This document shows positions 1-6,146 of a stretch of 6,198 nt of DNA, piece after piece. The notes under the pieces were generated by a model that saw only the letters and a program-made list of their open reading frames with translations, searched no databases and was not told the origin of the DNA. A program made the position numbers and the translations under genes. The first letter of the stretch is position 1; each line of letters starts with the position of its first letter. The stretch comes from JBBSMX01 sp038232935 (GTDB taxonomy: Bacteria; Bacteroidota; Rhodothermia; Rhodothermales; JANQRZ01): assembly GCA_038232935.1 (NCBI GenBank), contig JBBSMX010000192.1, positions 1-6,198 on the forward strand, given 5' to 3'.

Positions 1-2
1 AG

Positions 3-713
3 GGAGAAAGAAGCGAGGCTCGCGCGAAGCGCTACGCCGTTAAAGCCGTGTGGAAGACGCTCCAGGGCGAGGGCGCGTGGGCAGGGCGACCGGCCATATT
101 CGTCCGCTTCGTCGGCTGCAATATGTGGACGGGCTACGAGCGCCACCGTGACCGCGGACTCGCCCCGTGCAGCCTCTGGTGCGACACCGACTTTACGAAG
201 GAGCACGCAGTCGGCCTCACGGCCCTCGATCTTGCCGACAGGATGCAGCGAATCGGCGGCGACATCCGCTTCTGCGTGCTCACCGGCGGCGAGCCCCTGC
301 TGCAACTCGACGCCGGGCTGGTCCGCGCGCTCCACGCGGCCGGCTTCGAGATCGCCGTCGAGACGAACGGGACAGTCGCGCTGCGCGATGCGTGCACCGA
401 TGGGGCGACGGGCGAGTTCGTACCGCCGGACTGGATCGTGTGCAGCCCGAAGTTGCCGGAGGACCAGTTGAAGCTGGAGTGGTGCGACGAGCTGAAGCTC
501 GTCGTCCCCGACTACCGGCCCGAGGCGTACGTCCATTTCGCCGAGCGCGTCCGGCCCCACGTCGTCGGCGGGCGCGAGCGGCGCTTCCTCTGGCTCCAGC
601 CCGAGGACGGCCCCCGCCTCGAAGACGCCACACGTCTCGCCGTCGGAACCGCGCTCGCCCACCCGGCGTGGCGCGTCTCCGTGCAGACGCACAAAGTCCT
701 CGACATCGACTGA
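3..713 (+). CDS. queE: 7-carboxy-7-deazaguanine synthase QueE (radical SAM), 5' end outside window
   Basis: QueE rearranges 6-carboxy-tetrahydropterin to 7-carboxy-7-deazaguanine, using S-adenosylmethionine and a [4Fe-4S] cluster, in the cytosolic pathway to preQ0 and queuosine. The frame is open to the left edge, and the first start-type codon (GTG at 48) lies inside the conserved N-terminal block RYAVKAVWKTLQGEGAWAG. The real start is therefore upstream and the gene is partial. Counting from that GTG as residue 1: LQGEG at 5-9, cluster cysteines 24, 41 and 45, TGGEP (SAM binding) at 79-83, ETNGT at 105-109, CSPK at 132-135, DELKLVV at 147-153 and the C-terminal QTHKVLDID at 213-221, all typical of the family. 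The odd point is cysteine spacing, CX16CX3C. The long-insert QueE form known to me is CX14CX2C, and CX3CX2C is classical. No other queuosine gene is in the window. Assignment is firm; the exact start is unknown. Confidence 0.93.
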   Translation, partial: GERSEARAKRYAVKAVWKTLQGEGAWAGRPAIFVRFVGCNMWTGYERHRDRGLAPCSLWCDTDFTKEHAVGLTALDLADRMQRIGGDIRFCVLTGGEPLLQLDAGLVRALHAAGFEIAVETNGTVALRDACTDGATGEFVPPDWIVCSPKLPEDQLKLEWCDELKLVVPDYRPEAYVHFAERVRPHVVGGRERRFLWLQPEDGPRLEDATRLAVGTALAHPAWRVSVQTHKVLDID

Positions 714-754
714 GGCGAGGAGACGCACCCAGCTGCAGCGCTTATCCTCGGACA

Positions 755-774
755 GGGCAAGGCACGCCTTGCCC
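755..774. repeat. GC-rich palindrome, probable dispersed intergenic repeat
   Basis: Two perfect 9-bp arms, GGGCAAGGC (755-763) and GCCTTGCCC (766-774), flank a 2-base centre. Further out, GGAC (750-753) and GTCC (780-783) are also inverse complements, so a longer interrupted stem is possible. It lies in the gap between queE and the reductase gene. No T-run follows on either strand, so a classical intrinsic terminator is unlikely, although a hairpin could still protect or end the queE transcript. The look, an aggregate of GGGCAAGGC/GCCTTGCCC followed by CTAC, resembles short palindromes repeated many times in intergenic regions of some high-GC genomes. Copy number cannot be judged from a single occurrence. 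Confidence 0.6.
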
Positions 775-810
775 CTACGGTCCCGCATCCTCTGCCCACC
801 GCCAACCGCC

Positions 811-1812
811 ATGCGCGCCCTCCGCTACCACGCCTTCGGCAAATACCACGCCTTCGGCAAACCCGACGACGTGCTCCAACTCGACGACGTGCCCGCGCCG
901 GAGCCGGGACCGGGCGAAGTCCGCGTCCGGCTCACCCACCGCTCCATCAACCCGGCCGACCTCCACACGGTGCTCGGGCACTACGGGAATCTGCCGGAGC
1001 TTCCCGCCGTCGGCGGGCACGAAGGCGTCGGCCGCGTCGAGAAGTTGGGCGAGGGGGTGACGGGGGTGGAGGTCGGGCAGCGCGTCGTTCCGCTCGGCGT
1101 CGAGGGGACGTGGCGCGAGCAGGTCGTGGTCGGCGTCAACGATTTATTCTCGGTGCCAGACGGAGTCCCGGACGAAGCGGCGGCGCAGCTCTTCGTCAAC
1201 CCGCTGACGGCGTGGCTGATGCTAGAACAGCTTGGGCTGAGTGAGGGCGACTGGCTGGTGCAGACGGCGGCGACGTCGCAGGTCGGTCGGATCGTGATCC
1301 AGCTCGCCCGGCGGCGCGGGCTCCGCACCGTCAGCCTCGTCCGCCGCGAGGATGCACGCGACGAACTCGCCGCGCTCGGAGCAGACGAAATGATTGTGAC
1401 GGAAGGCGACGACGTCCGCGCTGTGCGCGAGCGCGTGCTGGACCTCACGGCGGGCGGCGCGGCGGGCGCGCTCGACGCCGTGGCCGGGGCCGTCGGCGGG
1501 CTCGCGGCGCGGTGCCTCTGTGAGAACGGGACGATGCTCGTCTACGGCGGGCTCAGCGGCGAGCCCCTCGCGCTCGATGCCGGCACGCTCATCTTCCGAC
1601 GCGCGACGGTACGCGGCTTCTGGCGGACGCGCTGGTTCGAGCTCGCCCCGCGGGCCGAGACGCGGGCGGCACTCGGCCGCCTCGCCACGCTCATCGCCGC
1701 CGGCAGCCTCGTCCTCCCCGTCGATGCGGCCTACGACCTCGCCGACTTCCGCGAGGCCGTCGCCCACAGCCGCGCCTCCGGCCGCTCCGGCAAAGTGCTG
1801 CTGACAGGCTGA
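811..1812 (+). CDS. Zinc-independent medium-chain dehydrogenase/reductase, 2-enoyl thioester reductase/quinone oxidoreductase-like
   Basis: This 333-residue protein has the two-domain MDR fold: an N-terminal GroES-like domain (about 1-125), a Rossmann NAD(P)H domain (about 126-265) and a C-terminal return to the catalytic domain. Family marks are INPADLHTVLGHYG (46-59), GGHEGVGRV (68-76), VNPLTAW (129-135), the nucleotide-binding stretch QTAATSQVGRIVIQLARRRG (151-170), VRRED (177-181), LDAVAG (221-226) and VYGGLSG (244-250). The position of the catalytic-zinc cysteine in alcohol dehydrogenases is Asn-Pro-Ala-Asp here, and no structural-zinc cysteine cluster exists, so it should act without zinc. 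Tyr58 sits where enoyl thioester reductases carry an active-site tyrosine. The substrate (2-enoyl thioester, quinone or other enone) cannot be settled from sequence. The ATG at 811 is preferred to an upstream in-frame TTG at 769, which lies inside the intergenic palindrome. No Shine-Dalgarno sequence precedes it. An exact 6-codon duplication occupies residues 6-17. Its stop is 6 bp from that of the convergent acyl-CoA dehydrogenase gene. Confidence 0.88.
   Translation: MRALRYHAFGKYHAFGKPDDVLQLDDVPAPEPGPGEVRVRLTHRSINPADLHTVLGHYGNLPELPAVGGHEGVGRVEKLGEGVTGVEVGQRVVPLGVEGTWREQVVVGVNDLFSVPDGVPDEAAAQLFVNPLTAWLMLEQLGLSEGDWLVQTAATSQVGRIVIQLARRRGLRTVSLVRREDARDELAALGADEMIVTEGDDVRAVRERVLDLTAGGAAGALDAVAGAVGGLAARCLCENGTMLVYGGLSGEPLALDAGTLIFRRATVRGFWRTRWFELAPRAETRAALGRLATLIAAGSLVLPVDAAYDLADFREAVAHSRASGRSGKVLLTG
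826..861 (+). repeat. Exact 18-bp tandem duplication, two copies, inside the reductase gene
   Basis: The unit TACCACGCCTTCGGCAAA occurs at 826-843 and again at 844-861 with no mismatch; the flanking bases differ, so there are exactly two copies. It is in codon phase and encodes YHAFGK twice (residues 6-11 and 12-17). Removing one copy gives RALRYHAFGKPDDVLQLDDVP, the usual beta-strand opening of MDR proteins, so the second copy looks like an insertion. Identity at every third base indicates a recent event or a sequencing/assembly artefact. Confidence 0.97.
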
Positions 1813-1820
1813 GGAGCACT
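1794..1820. terminator. Small inverted repeat spanning the two convergent stop codons, possible bidirectional terminator
   Basis: AGTGCT (1794-1799) pairs with AGCACT (1815-1820). After one G-G mismatch, CT (1801-1802) pairs with AG (1812-1813), leaving a 9-base loop. The hairpin includes the TGA of the rightward reductase gene and the last codon bases of the leftward acyl-CoA dehydrogenase gene, whose stop codons are only 6 bp apart. There is no clear U-run on either strand, so terminator function is a guess from position. The stem is short and could be chance. Confidence 0.3.
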
Positions 1821-3366
1821 ACGTCGGTTTCGGCGCGACGAAGTGGAGCCACCCGCCGTCCTCTTTGTAGCCCTCGACGACTTCGGCGAGCCGGCTGCCG
1901 CGGTACGTCGTCAGGATCGCTTCGACGTCCTGTTTCAGCACGGTGAGGGCGTTCGAGATCAGGTCGCCCCGGAAGCCGCGCGTGCCGAGCTCGATGGTGA
2001 GGTCCATCGAGACGATCCGGCTGAGGGCCTGGCCGAGCTCGACGAGCTTCCGCTGCGGCATCTGGAGGTCGAGATCGAAGTCGAGCGCGTCCTTGAAGTA
2101 GTCGGCGGCGCGGGCGGTGAGGTCGTCGGACTTGAGGTAGCGGTAGAGGTTGGCCTCCTTCATCCGGCGCATCCCCTTCATCATGGCCTCGGTGACCTGC
2201 TGGTAGAGGATGTCGTTGGAGCCCTCGAAGATCTGGAACGAGCGGCTGTCCACGAGCCCGCGCCCGGCGACGTTGTCGAGGGTGTACCCCTTCGCGCCGA
2301 AGAGCTGGACGACGGACTGCGCCGCGCTCTGCATCATGTCCGTGCAGACGGTCTTGATCGCGTTCGCCGGGACCGACGCCTTCGAGAGGTCGTTCTCGAT
2401 GCCCGCGTTCTCGCTCGCGTAGAGGCACATCGCCGAGACCGTCGTGAACTCCGCCTGGAGCCGGGCGATGCGCGCGCGCACCTGGTCGTAGTCGAAGAGC
2501 GGCTGGTTGCCGACGAGGCGCTCCTTGCAGTGCCCCAGCGCCTCGTCCAGCATCCGCTTGATGAAGCCCATCCCCATGCCGGGGAACTGCGTGCGGCTGC
2601 GGTGCAGGAGGTCCAGCATCATCTTGATGCCGGTCGAGTGCGGGACGAGCCGGTGCTCCTTCGGCACGCGCACGTCGATGCGGTTGCGGCCGTAGCGGAT
2701 CATGTACAGGCCGAGGTTCTCGTAGAACTCCTCGACGGCGATCCCCTGCTCGGCGTCGTTCTCGTCGCAGATGAAGAAGTCGATGTCGCGGGCGAGGTCG
2801 CCGTTCTCGTCGCGCTGGCGGGCGGTGACGAGCCAGAAGTCGGCCCAGCCGGTCAGGCCGGCCCAGTGCTTCGTCCCTTCGAGGTGGTAGCGCCCCTTCT
2901 CCTCGGCGTAGGACGTTCTCATGCTGAGGGCGTCGGAGCCGTACTCGGGCTCCGTGATCATTAGCCCACCGAGCGCTTTCCGGTGGAGGAAGCGGTCGAA
3001 AATGGCGGGCTTCACGGAGGGGTCGGCGTACTTGGAGACGGGCTGGAGGAAGAGCGCGCCGTTGATACCGACCGTGAGCGAGAGCGCGAGCGACTCGTAC
3101 GAGGAGGCTTCGAGCACGCTCTGCCCCTCGCGCACCTCGCCGCCGCGACCGCCGTACTCCTTCGGGATGAAGACGGAGAGCGGGTCGCACGCGAAGATCT
3201 CCCGCATGACGAAGCCGGGGAGCCCCCGCTTCAGCCCCATCGTGTCGATGTCGGCCCGGCGGTGGAACATGCGCTGGAGCGTGTCCCGGTAGTTCTGCAG
3301 GAAGTCAGGCAGCGGAAGGCTGACGGGCGAATCGGTCATGCTGCGCGTGGTGGTCGTCGCGTTCAT
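1819..3366 (-). CDS. Acyl-CoA dehydrogenase family protein with C-terminal extension
   Basis: This FAD flavoenzyme should introduce an alpha,beta double bond into an acyl-CoA and pass electrons to an electron-transfer flavoprotein. It has 515 residues from the ATG at 3366, against about 380-400 for the common short- and medium-chain enzymes. Visible order: helical N-terminal domain (about 20-130), middle beta domain starting at LMITEPEYGSD (135-145, the family's FAD/substrate strand) with GTKHWAG (164-170), then the C-terminal helical domain with FPGMGMGFIKRMLDEALG (261-278) and QLFGAKGYTLDN (354-365). FQIFEGSND (377-385) follows; Glu381 matches the catalytic base position of medium-chain enzymes. 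About 115-130 residues follow that motif, including a helical stretch and a C-terminal GGWLHFVAPKPT. Acyl chain preference is not readable. Alternative starts are GTG at 3429, which would swallow a promoter-like site, and ATG at 3339. No Shine-Dalgarno sequence precedes either ATG. The gene is co-oriented with the PBP gene, 117 bp downstream of it. Confidence 0.9.
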   Translation of the reverse strand: MNATTTTRSMTDSPVSLPLPDFLQNYRDTLQRMFHRRADIDTMGLKRGLPGFVMREIFACDPLSVFIPKEYGGRGGEVREGQSVLEASSYESLALSLTVGINGALFLQPVSKYADPSVKPAIFDRFLHRKALGGLMITEPEYGSDALSMRTSYAEEKGRYHLEGTKHWAGLTGWADFWLVTARQRDENGDLARDIDFFICDENDAEQGIAVEEFYENLGLYMIRYGRNRIDVRVPKEHRLVPHSTGIKMMLDLLHRSRTQFPGMGMGFIKRMLDEALGHCKERLVGNQPLFDYDQVRARIARLQAEFTTVSAMCLYASENAGIENDLSKASVPANAIKTVCTDMMQSAAQSVVQLFGAKGYTLDNVAGRGLVDSRSFQIFEGSNDILYQQVTEAMMKGMRRMKEANLYRYLKSDDLTARAADYFKDALDFDLDLQMPQRKLVELGQALSRIVSMDLTIELGTRGFRGDLISNALTVLKQDVEAILTTYRGSRLAEVVEGYKEDGGWLHFVAPKPT

Positions 3367-3395
3367 GGGCAAGGAGGGGTGGTGGGGAAGTAGCC

Positions 3396-3426
3396 TAAAG
3401 GTACGCCAGGAGGGGCCTCGGCATAA
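3396..3426 (-). promoter_or_regulatory. Candidate Bacteroidota-type promoter for the acyl-CoA dehydrogenase gene
   Basis: Reading the minus strand, TACCTTTA (plus-strand 3396-3403) matches the Bacteroidota -7 consensus TAnnTTTG at all but the last base. A TTA (3424-3426) lies 20 bases upstream, where TTG at about 19 bases is usual. The -7 element ends about 29 bases before the ATG at 3366, a reasonable leader length. The 117-bp gap separating this gene from the PBP stop is otherwise GC-rich, and I see no convincing terminator in it. The match is short and could be chance. Confidence 0.35.
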
Positions 3427-3483
3427 CACGGCCTGCCCCCGCCGCCCCGACAGCGTGTGGCATAGCCCTCCCGCTCTTGGGCC

Positions 3484-6054
3484 TTATTGGTCGTCGTTTA
3501 CCCCACTACTGTCAGACCGCAGCTCGGGATCCGGCGCGCCCTGCCCGACCTCCGGCGGCGGCTCCTCGCCCAGCCTGTCATAGAGCCGCTGCACCGCCGT
3601 CTTCGGCGTCTCGTCCTCTGTCGCTTCCGACTCGTCGTCGATGTCCGTGTCGAAGTCACCGTAGCCCTGCGTGTAAAGCGAGTCGTCGTAGCCCGCTGTG
3701 TAGAGGGAGTCGTAGTAAGCGTAATACGAGCTATCGGCGGTAGCGAAGGAATCGGCCCAGGCGCTCCGGTCCCAGCGGTCGGCGCGGGCGGAGATGGAGC
3801 CGGGCTCGCGGTAGCGGAATGGCGTCGGGAACGTGTCGTCCGGGAGCCCCGGCTCGGCCGCGCGGAAGAAGTCGCCGACGACGAGGAGGGCGTTGTGCGC
3901 GCCCTGCCCCCACCAGTTCGAGCGGAAGGCCACGGCCGGCTCCTCGAAACCGACCCACGCGCCGGCCACGAGGTCCGGGTGCATCAGCAAGAACCAGCCG
4001 TCCGCGCCGTTCTGCGTCGTGCCCGTCTTGCCCGCCACGTCGGCCGTGATCCCGAACTCGCTGCGGATGCGCCGCCCGGTCCCGCGGTCGATCACCCCGC
4101 GCATCATGTGGACGACGGTCTGGGCGATGTCACGGGGCAGCACCCGCTCCGACGCCGACCCGAACTCGGCCACGGCGCGGCCATTCGCCGTCTCGATCCG
4201 CGTCACCGGTGTCGGCTCGCGGTAGAGCCCGCCGTTGGCGAGCGTGGCGTAGGCCGTCGCCATCTCCAGCAGCGTCACGTCGCTCGTGCCAAGCGCGAGC
4301 GCGGGTACCGGGTCGAGCGTGCTCTCGCGGACGCCGAGCTTGCGGGCGAGCTCGGCCACGTTCGACGGGCCGACCTCCATCATGAGCTGCGCCGTGATCG
4401 TGTTCTTCGACTGCACGAGCCCTTCGGTGAGGGTCAGCTCCTGCCCGGAGTAGCCCCCGGCATTGGTCGGCCGCCAGAGCTGCCGCCCGTGGTCGAGGGG
4501 GATCTCGACGGGCTCGTCGGGGAAGACATCGCCGGGGAGCCAGCCGCGTTCGAGCGCGGCGGCGTAGACGAACGGTTTGAACGTGGAGCCCGGCTGACGC
4601 CGCGCCTGGCTCACGTGGTCGTACGCGACCCGGTTGAAGTCCCGGCTGCCCACCCACGCTTTGACGTAGCCGGTCTTCGGCTCGACGGCGACGAAGCCCG
4701 CTTCCAGCCGGGTCGTGGCCGCACGGAGCGAGTCCATAAACGCCGCATCGGCGCGGAGGCTATCGAGGACGGTGGCCTCGCTCGCACCGGTGTTCACCTC
4801 CCGTTTGAACCGCTCGGTACTGCGGACGAAGCGCGTGACGGTCTCCGGCTTCGAGCGCCAGAAGTAATCGAACGGCGTGACGCGCTCGCGGTAGCCCTCG
4901 TAGGCCGGCAGCCCGCCCGACAGACTCGGCATCGAGGCCCGGCTCCACTCCACGTCGGCGACGGCCTGAAGCCCGTCGGCCTGCGAGCGGACGGCGGCCT
5001 CGGCGAGCTGCTGAAGCTCGAGGTGGAGCGTGGTGTGGATGACGAGGCCGTCCTCGTAAAGGTTGTACCCGCGCTCGTCTGCCCAGCCGGTGAGCCAGTC
5101 ACGGACGTAGCGCGTGAAGTGCGGGGCGCGGCTCTCCGGCCCGTCCTGCCGCTCGAAGTCGAGCCCGAGCGGCTGCATCCGGAGCGAGTCGAAAGCGGCG
5201 GCGTCGAGCGCGCCGTGCTTCACCATCTGCGCGAGCACGACGTTCCGCCGCTCCACCGCGCGCTCGGGGTTGCGGACCGGGTTGTAGTAACTCGTCCCTT
5301 TCAGCATCCCGACGAGCGTCGCCGCCTCCAGCACGCTGAGGTCGAGCGCGTGCTTGCGGTAATACGTCCGCGCCGCCATCTCGACGCCGCGCGCGTTGTA
5401 GAGGAACGGGACCGTGTTGAGGTAGGCGTTGAGGATGTCCGCCTTCCCGTACTGCCGCTCGATCTTCAGCGCGGTGATGATCTCGCGGAGCTTGCGGTTG
5501 ACGGTGAACGAGCGGCCGACCTCGTCGGGGTAGAGGTTGCGGGCGAGCTGCTGGGTGATCGTAGACCCGCCCTCGCGGTCGCCGGTGAGCGTCTTCGCCG
5601 TTGCCGTGACGAGCCGCCGGAGGTCGATGCCGCCGTGCTCGTAGAACCGCCGGTCCTCGGTGGCGATGAGGGCGCTGGTGACGTGCGTCGAGATCGAGTC
5701 GAGCGGGAGCCACTCGCGGTTGGCGCGCTCGAACCGCGTGAGCGGCTCGCCGTCGGCCGCGAGTACGGTGCTGGGCCGGACTTCGGCGACGCGGCGGAGT
5801 TCGGCCGTGGACGGCGTCGACGGGATCAGCAGGAGGGCGTAGACGATGAGGAGCAGCACACAGACAAGCCCGAGTGCGACCGGCCCGCCGATACCCACGC
5901 CGATCCGCCTCGGCCACGGCTCGGCCGGGTCGCGCACGACGCGGACGTACCGGCGAAACGGCGTCGCCAGCCAGCGGCCGGCAGCGCGCAAGCGTGAGGG
6001 GGGCTTCGAAGATGGGCGGGAGAAAGAAGATGGGCGGGAGAAACGGGGGGCCAT
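3484..6054 (-). CDS. Class A penicillin-binding protein (PBP1A-type bifunctional glycosyltransferase/transpeptidase)
   Basis: This inner-membrane enzyme polymerises lipid II into glycan strands and cross-links the peptides in the periplasm. Its 856 residues contain a basic cytoplasmic N-terminus (1-50) and one membrane anchor (about 52-78, VALGLVCVLLLIVYALLLI). The GT51 glycosyltransferase domain follows, with EDRRFYEHGGID (133-144; Glu133 the expected catalytic acid), GGSTITQQLARNLY (162-175), ILNAYLN (207-213) and ARGVEMAARTYY (221-232). An inter-domain segment covers about 365-450. The transpeptidase domain has SxxK as STFK (490-493; Ser490 the acylated serine), SKN (549-551) and KTGT (676-679). 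All catalytic motifs are intact, so both activities are expected. The tail after about 755 is rich in Tyr, Asp and Glu. The ATG at 6054 is the only plausible start: an in-frame TAA lies 57 bases upstream with no start codon between. No Shine-Dalgarno sequence is visible. Residues 5-16 hold an exact duplicated hexapeptide. The upstream region is divergent to a possible rightward gene. Confidence 0.95.
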   Translation of the reverse strand: MAPRFSRPSSFSRPSSKPPSRLRAAGRWLATPFRRYVRVVRDPAEPWPRRIGVGIGGPVALGLVCVLLLIVYALLLIPSTPSTAELRRVAEVRPSTVLAADGEPLTRFERANREWLPLDSISTHVTSALIATEDRRFYEHGGIDLRRLVTATAKTLTGDREGGSTITQQLARNLYPDEVGRSFTVNRKLREIITALKIERQYGKADILNAYLNTVPFLYNARGVEMAARTYYRKHALDLSVLEAATLVGMLKGTSYYNPVRNPERAVERRNVVLAQMVKHGALDAAAFDSLRMQPLGLDFERQDGPESRAPHFTRYVRDWLTGWADERGYNLYEDGLVIHTTLHLELQQLAEAAVRSQADGLQAVADVEWSRASMPSLSGGLPAYEGYRERVTPFDYFWRSKPETVTRFVRSTERFKREVNTGASEATVLDSLRADAAFMDSLRAATTRLEAGFVAVEPKTGYVKAWVGSRDFNRVAYDHVSQARRQPGSTFKPFVYAAALERGWLPGDVFPDEPVEIPLDHGRQLWRPTNAGGYSGQELTLTEGLVQSKNTITAQLMMEVGPSNVAELARKLGVRESTLDPVPALALGTSDVTLLEMATAYATLANGGLYREPTPVTRIETANGRAVAEFGSASERVLPRDIAQTVVHMMRGVIDRGTGRRIRSEFGITADVAGKTGTTQNGADGWFLLMHPDLVAGAWVGFEEPAVAFRSNWWGQGAHNALLVVGDFFRAAEPGLPDDTFPTPFRYREPGSISARADRWDRSAWADSFATADSSYYAYYDSLYTAGYDDSLYTQGYGDFDTDIDDESEATEDETPKTAVQRLYDRLGEEPPPEVGQGAPDPELRSDSSGVNDDQ
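3658..3711 (-). repeat. Degenerate 9-residue repeat in the PBP C-terminal tail
   Basis: DSLYTAGYD (residues 782-790) is followed directly by DSLYTQGYG (791-799). The codons differ at several synonymous positions (for example TCC/TCG, CTC/CTT, ACA/ACG), so this is an older duplication than the exact repeat at the other end of the gene. It sits in a tyrosine-rich stretch followed by an acidic run (DFDTDIDDESEATEDE), beyond the transpeptidase domain and on the periplasmic side. Confidence 0.75.
6008..6043 (-). repeat. Exact 18-bp tandem duplication, two copies, at the start of the PBP gene
   Basis: On the minus strand the unit TTTCTCCCGCCCATCTTC occurs twice without mismatch (plus-strand 6026-6043, then 6008-6025); the bases on both outer sides break the repeat, so there are exactly two copies. 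It encodes FSRPSS twice (residues 5-10 and 11-16) in the cytoplasmic N-terminus ahead of the membrane anchor, a region that tolerates length change in class A PBPs. The frame is preserved. Confidence 0.97.
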
Positions 6055-6146
6055 AACTACGGAGGGTCTAAGCTGGACTTTGGCCCTTTGAGATAGGCAG
6101 AGAATCGCTTATTCCATCCCAAGAGCGCCTTTTTCGATTAAACGAT
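6055..6146. promoter_or_regulatory. Divergent intergenic region, likely holding the PBP promoter
   Basis: These 92 bases are visibly less GC-rich than the genes and lie between the leftward PBP start and a possible rightward start at 6147. For rightward transcription, TTGAGA (6088-6093) and TATTCC (6110-6115) are 16 bases apart, a weak sigma70-like pair. For leftward transcription I see no good -7/-33 pair. TCGATTAAACGA (6134-6145) has TCG/CGA ends and an AT-rich centre, and could be an operator or chance. The regulatory role rests mainly on position and composition. Confidence 0.35.

Noticed and set aside
2..13. GGGAGAAAGAAG shared by the left edge (2-13) and the PBP start (6018-6029)
   Set aside because: A 12-base purine-rich match in coding sequence on opposite sense strands with no flanking similarity; most likely chance.
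48..713. GTG at 48 as the true start of queE
   Set aside because: Conserved QueE N-terminal sequence (RYAVKAV) is encoded in frame just before it and the frame remains open to the window edge.
769..810. TTG at 769 as start of the reductase
   Set aside because: It lies inside the intergenic palindrome and adds a Pro-rich leader foreign to the family; ATG at 811 begins exactly at the usual MDR N-terminus.
167..1060. A 297-codon plus-strand frame running across queE and into the reductase
   Set aside because: It is extremely Arg/Pro/Ala-rich, crosses two well-supported genes in another frame and has no recognisable motif.
1843..2964. A 373-codon plus-strand frame opposite the acyl-CoA dehydrogenase
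   Set aside because: It mirrors the acyl-CoA dehydrogenase codons, has low-complexity Val/Glu/Leu/Asp composition, and has no domain signature.
1691..3190. A 499-codon minus-strand frame overlapping the acyl-CoA dehydrogenase gene
   Set aside because: It is a frame-shifted, Arg-rich shadow of the real frame and also runs into the convergent reductase gene.
3367..3483. Possible rho-independent terminator after the PBP gene
   Set aside because: The gap has several short G/C complementary stretches but no stable stem followed by a T-run on the minus strand.
3487..5997. An 836-codon open frame on the plus strand, antisense to almost the whole PBP gene
   Set aside because: The minus-strand frame has complete GT51 and transpeptidase motifs. 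The antisense product is Arg/Val/Glu/Gly/Asp-rich with no recognisable domain, as expected when strong G/C third-position bias removes stops from the opposite strand.
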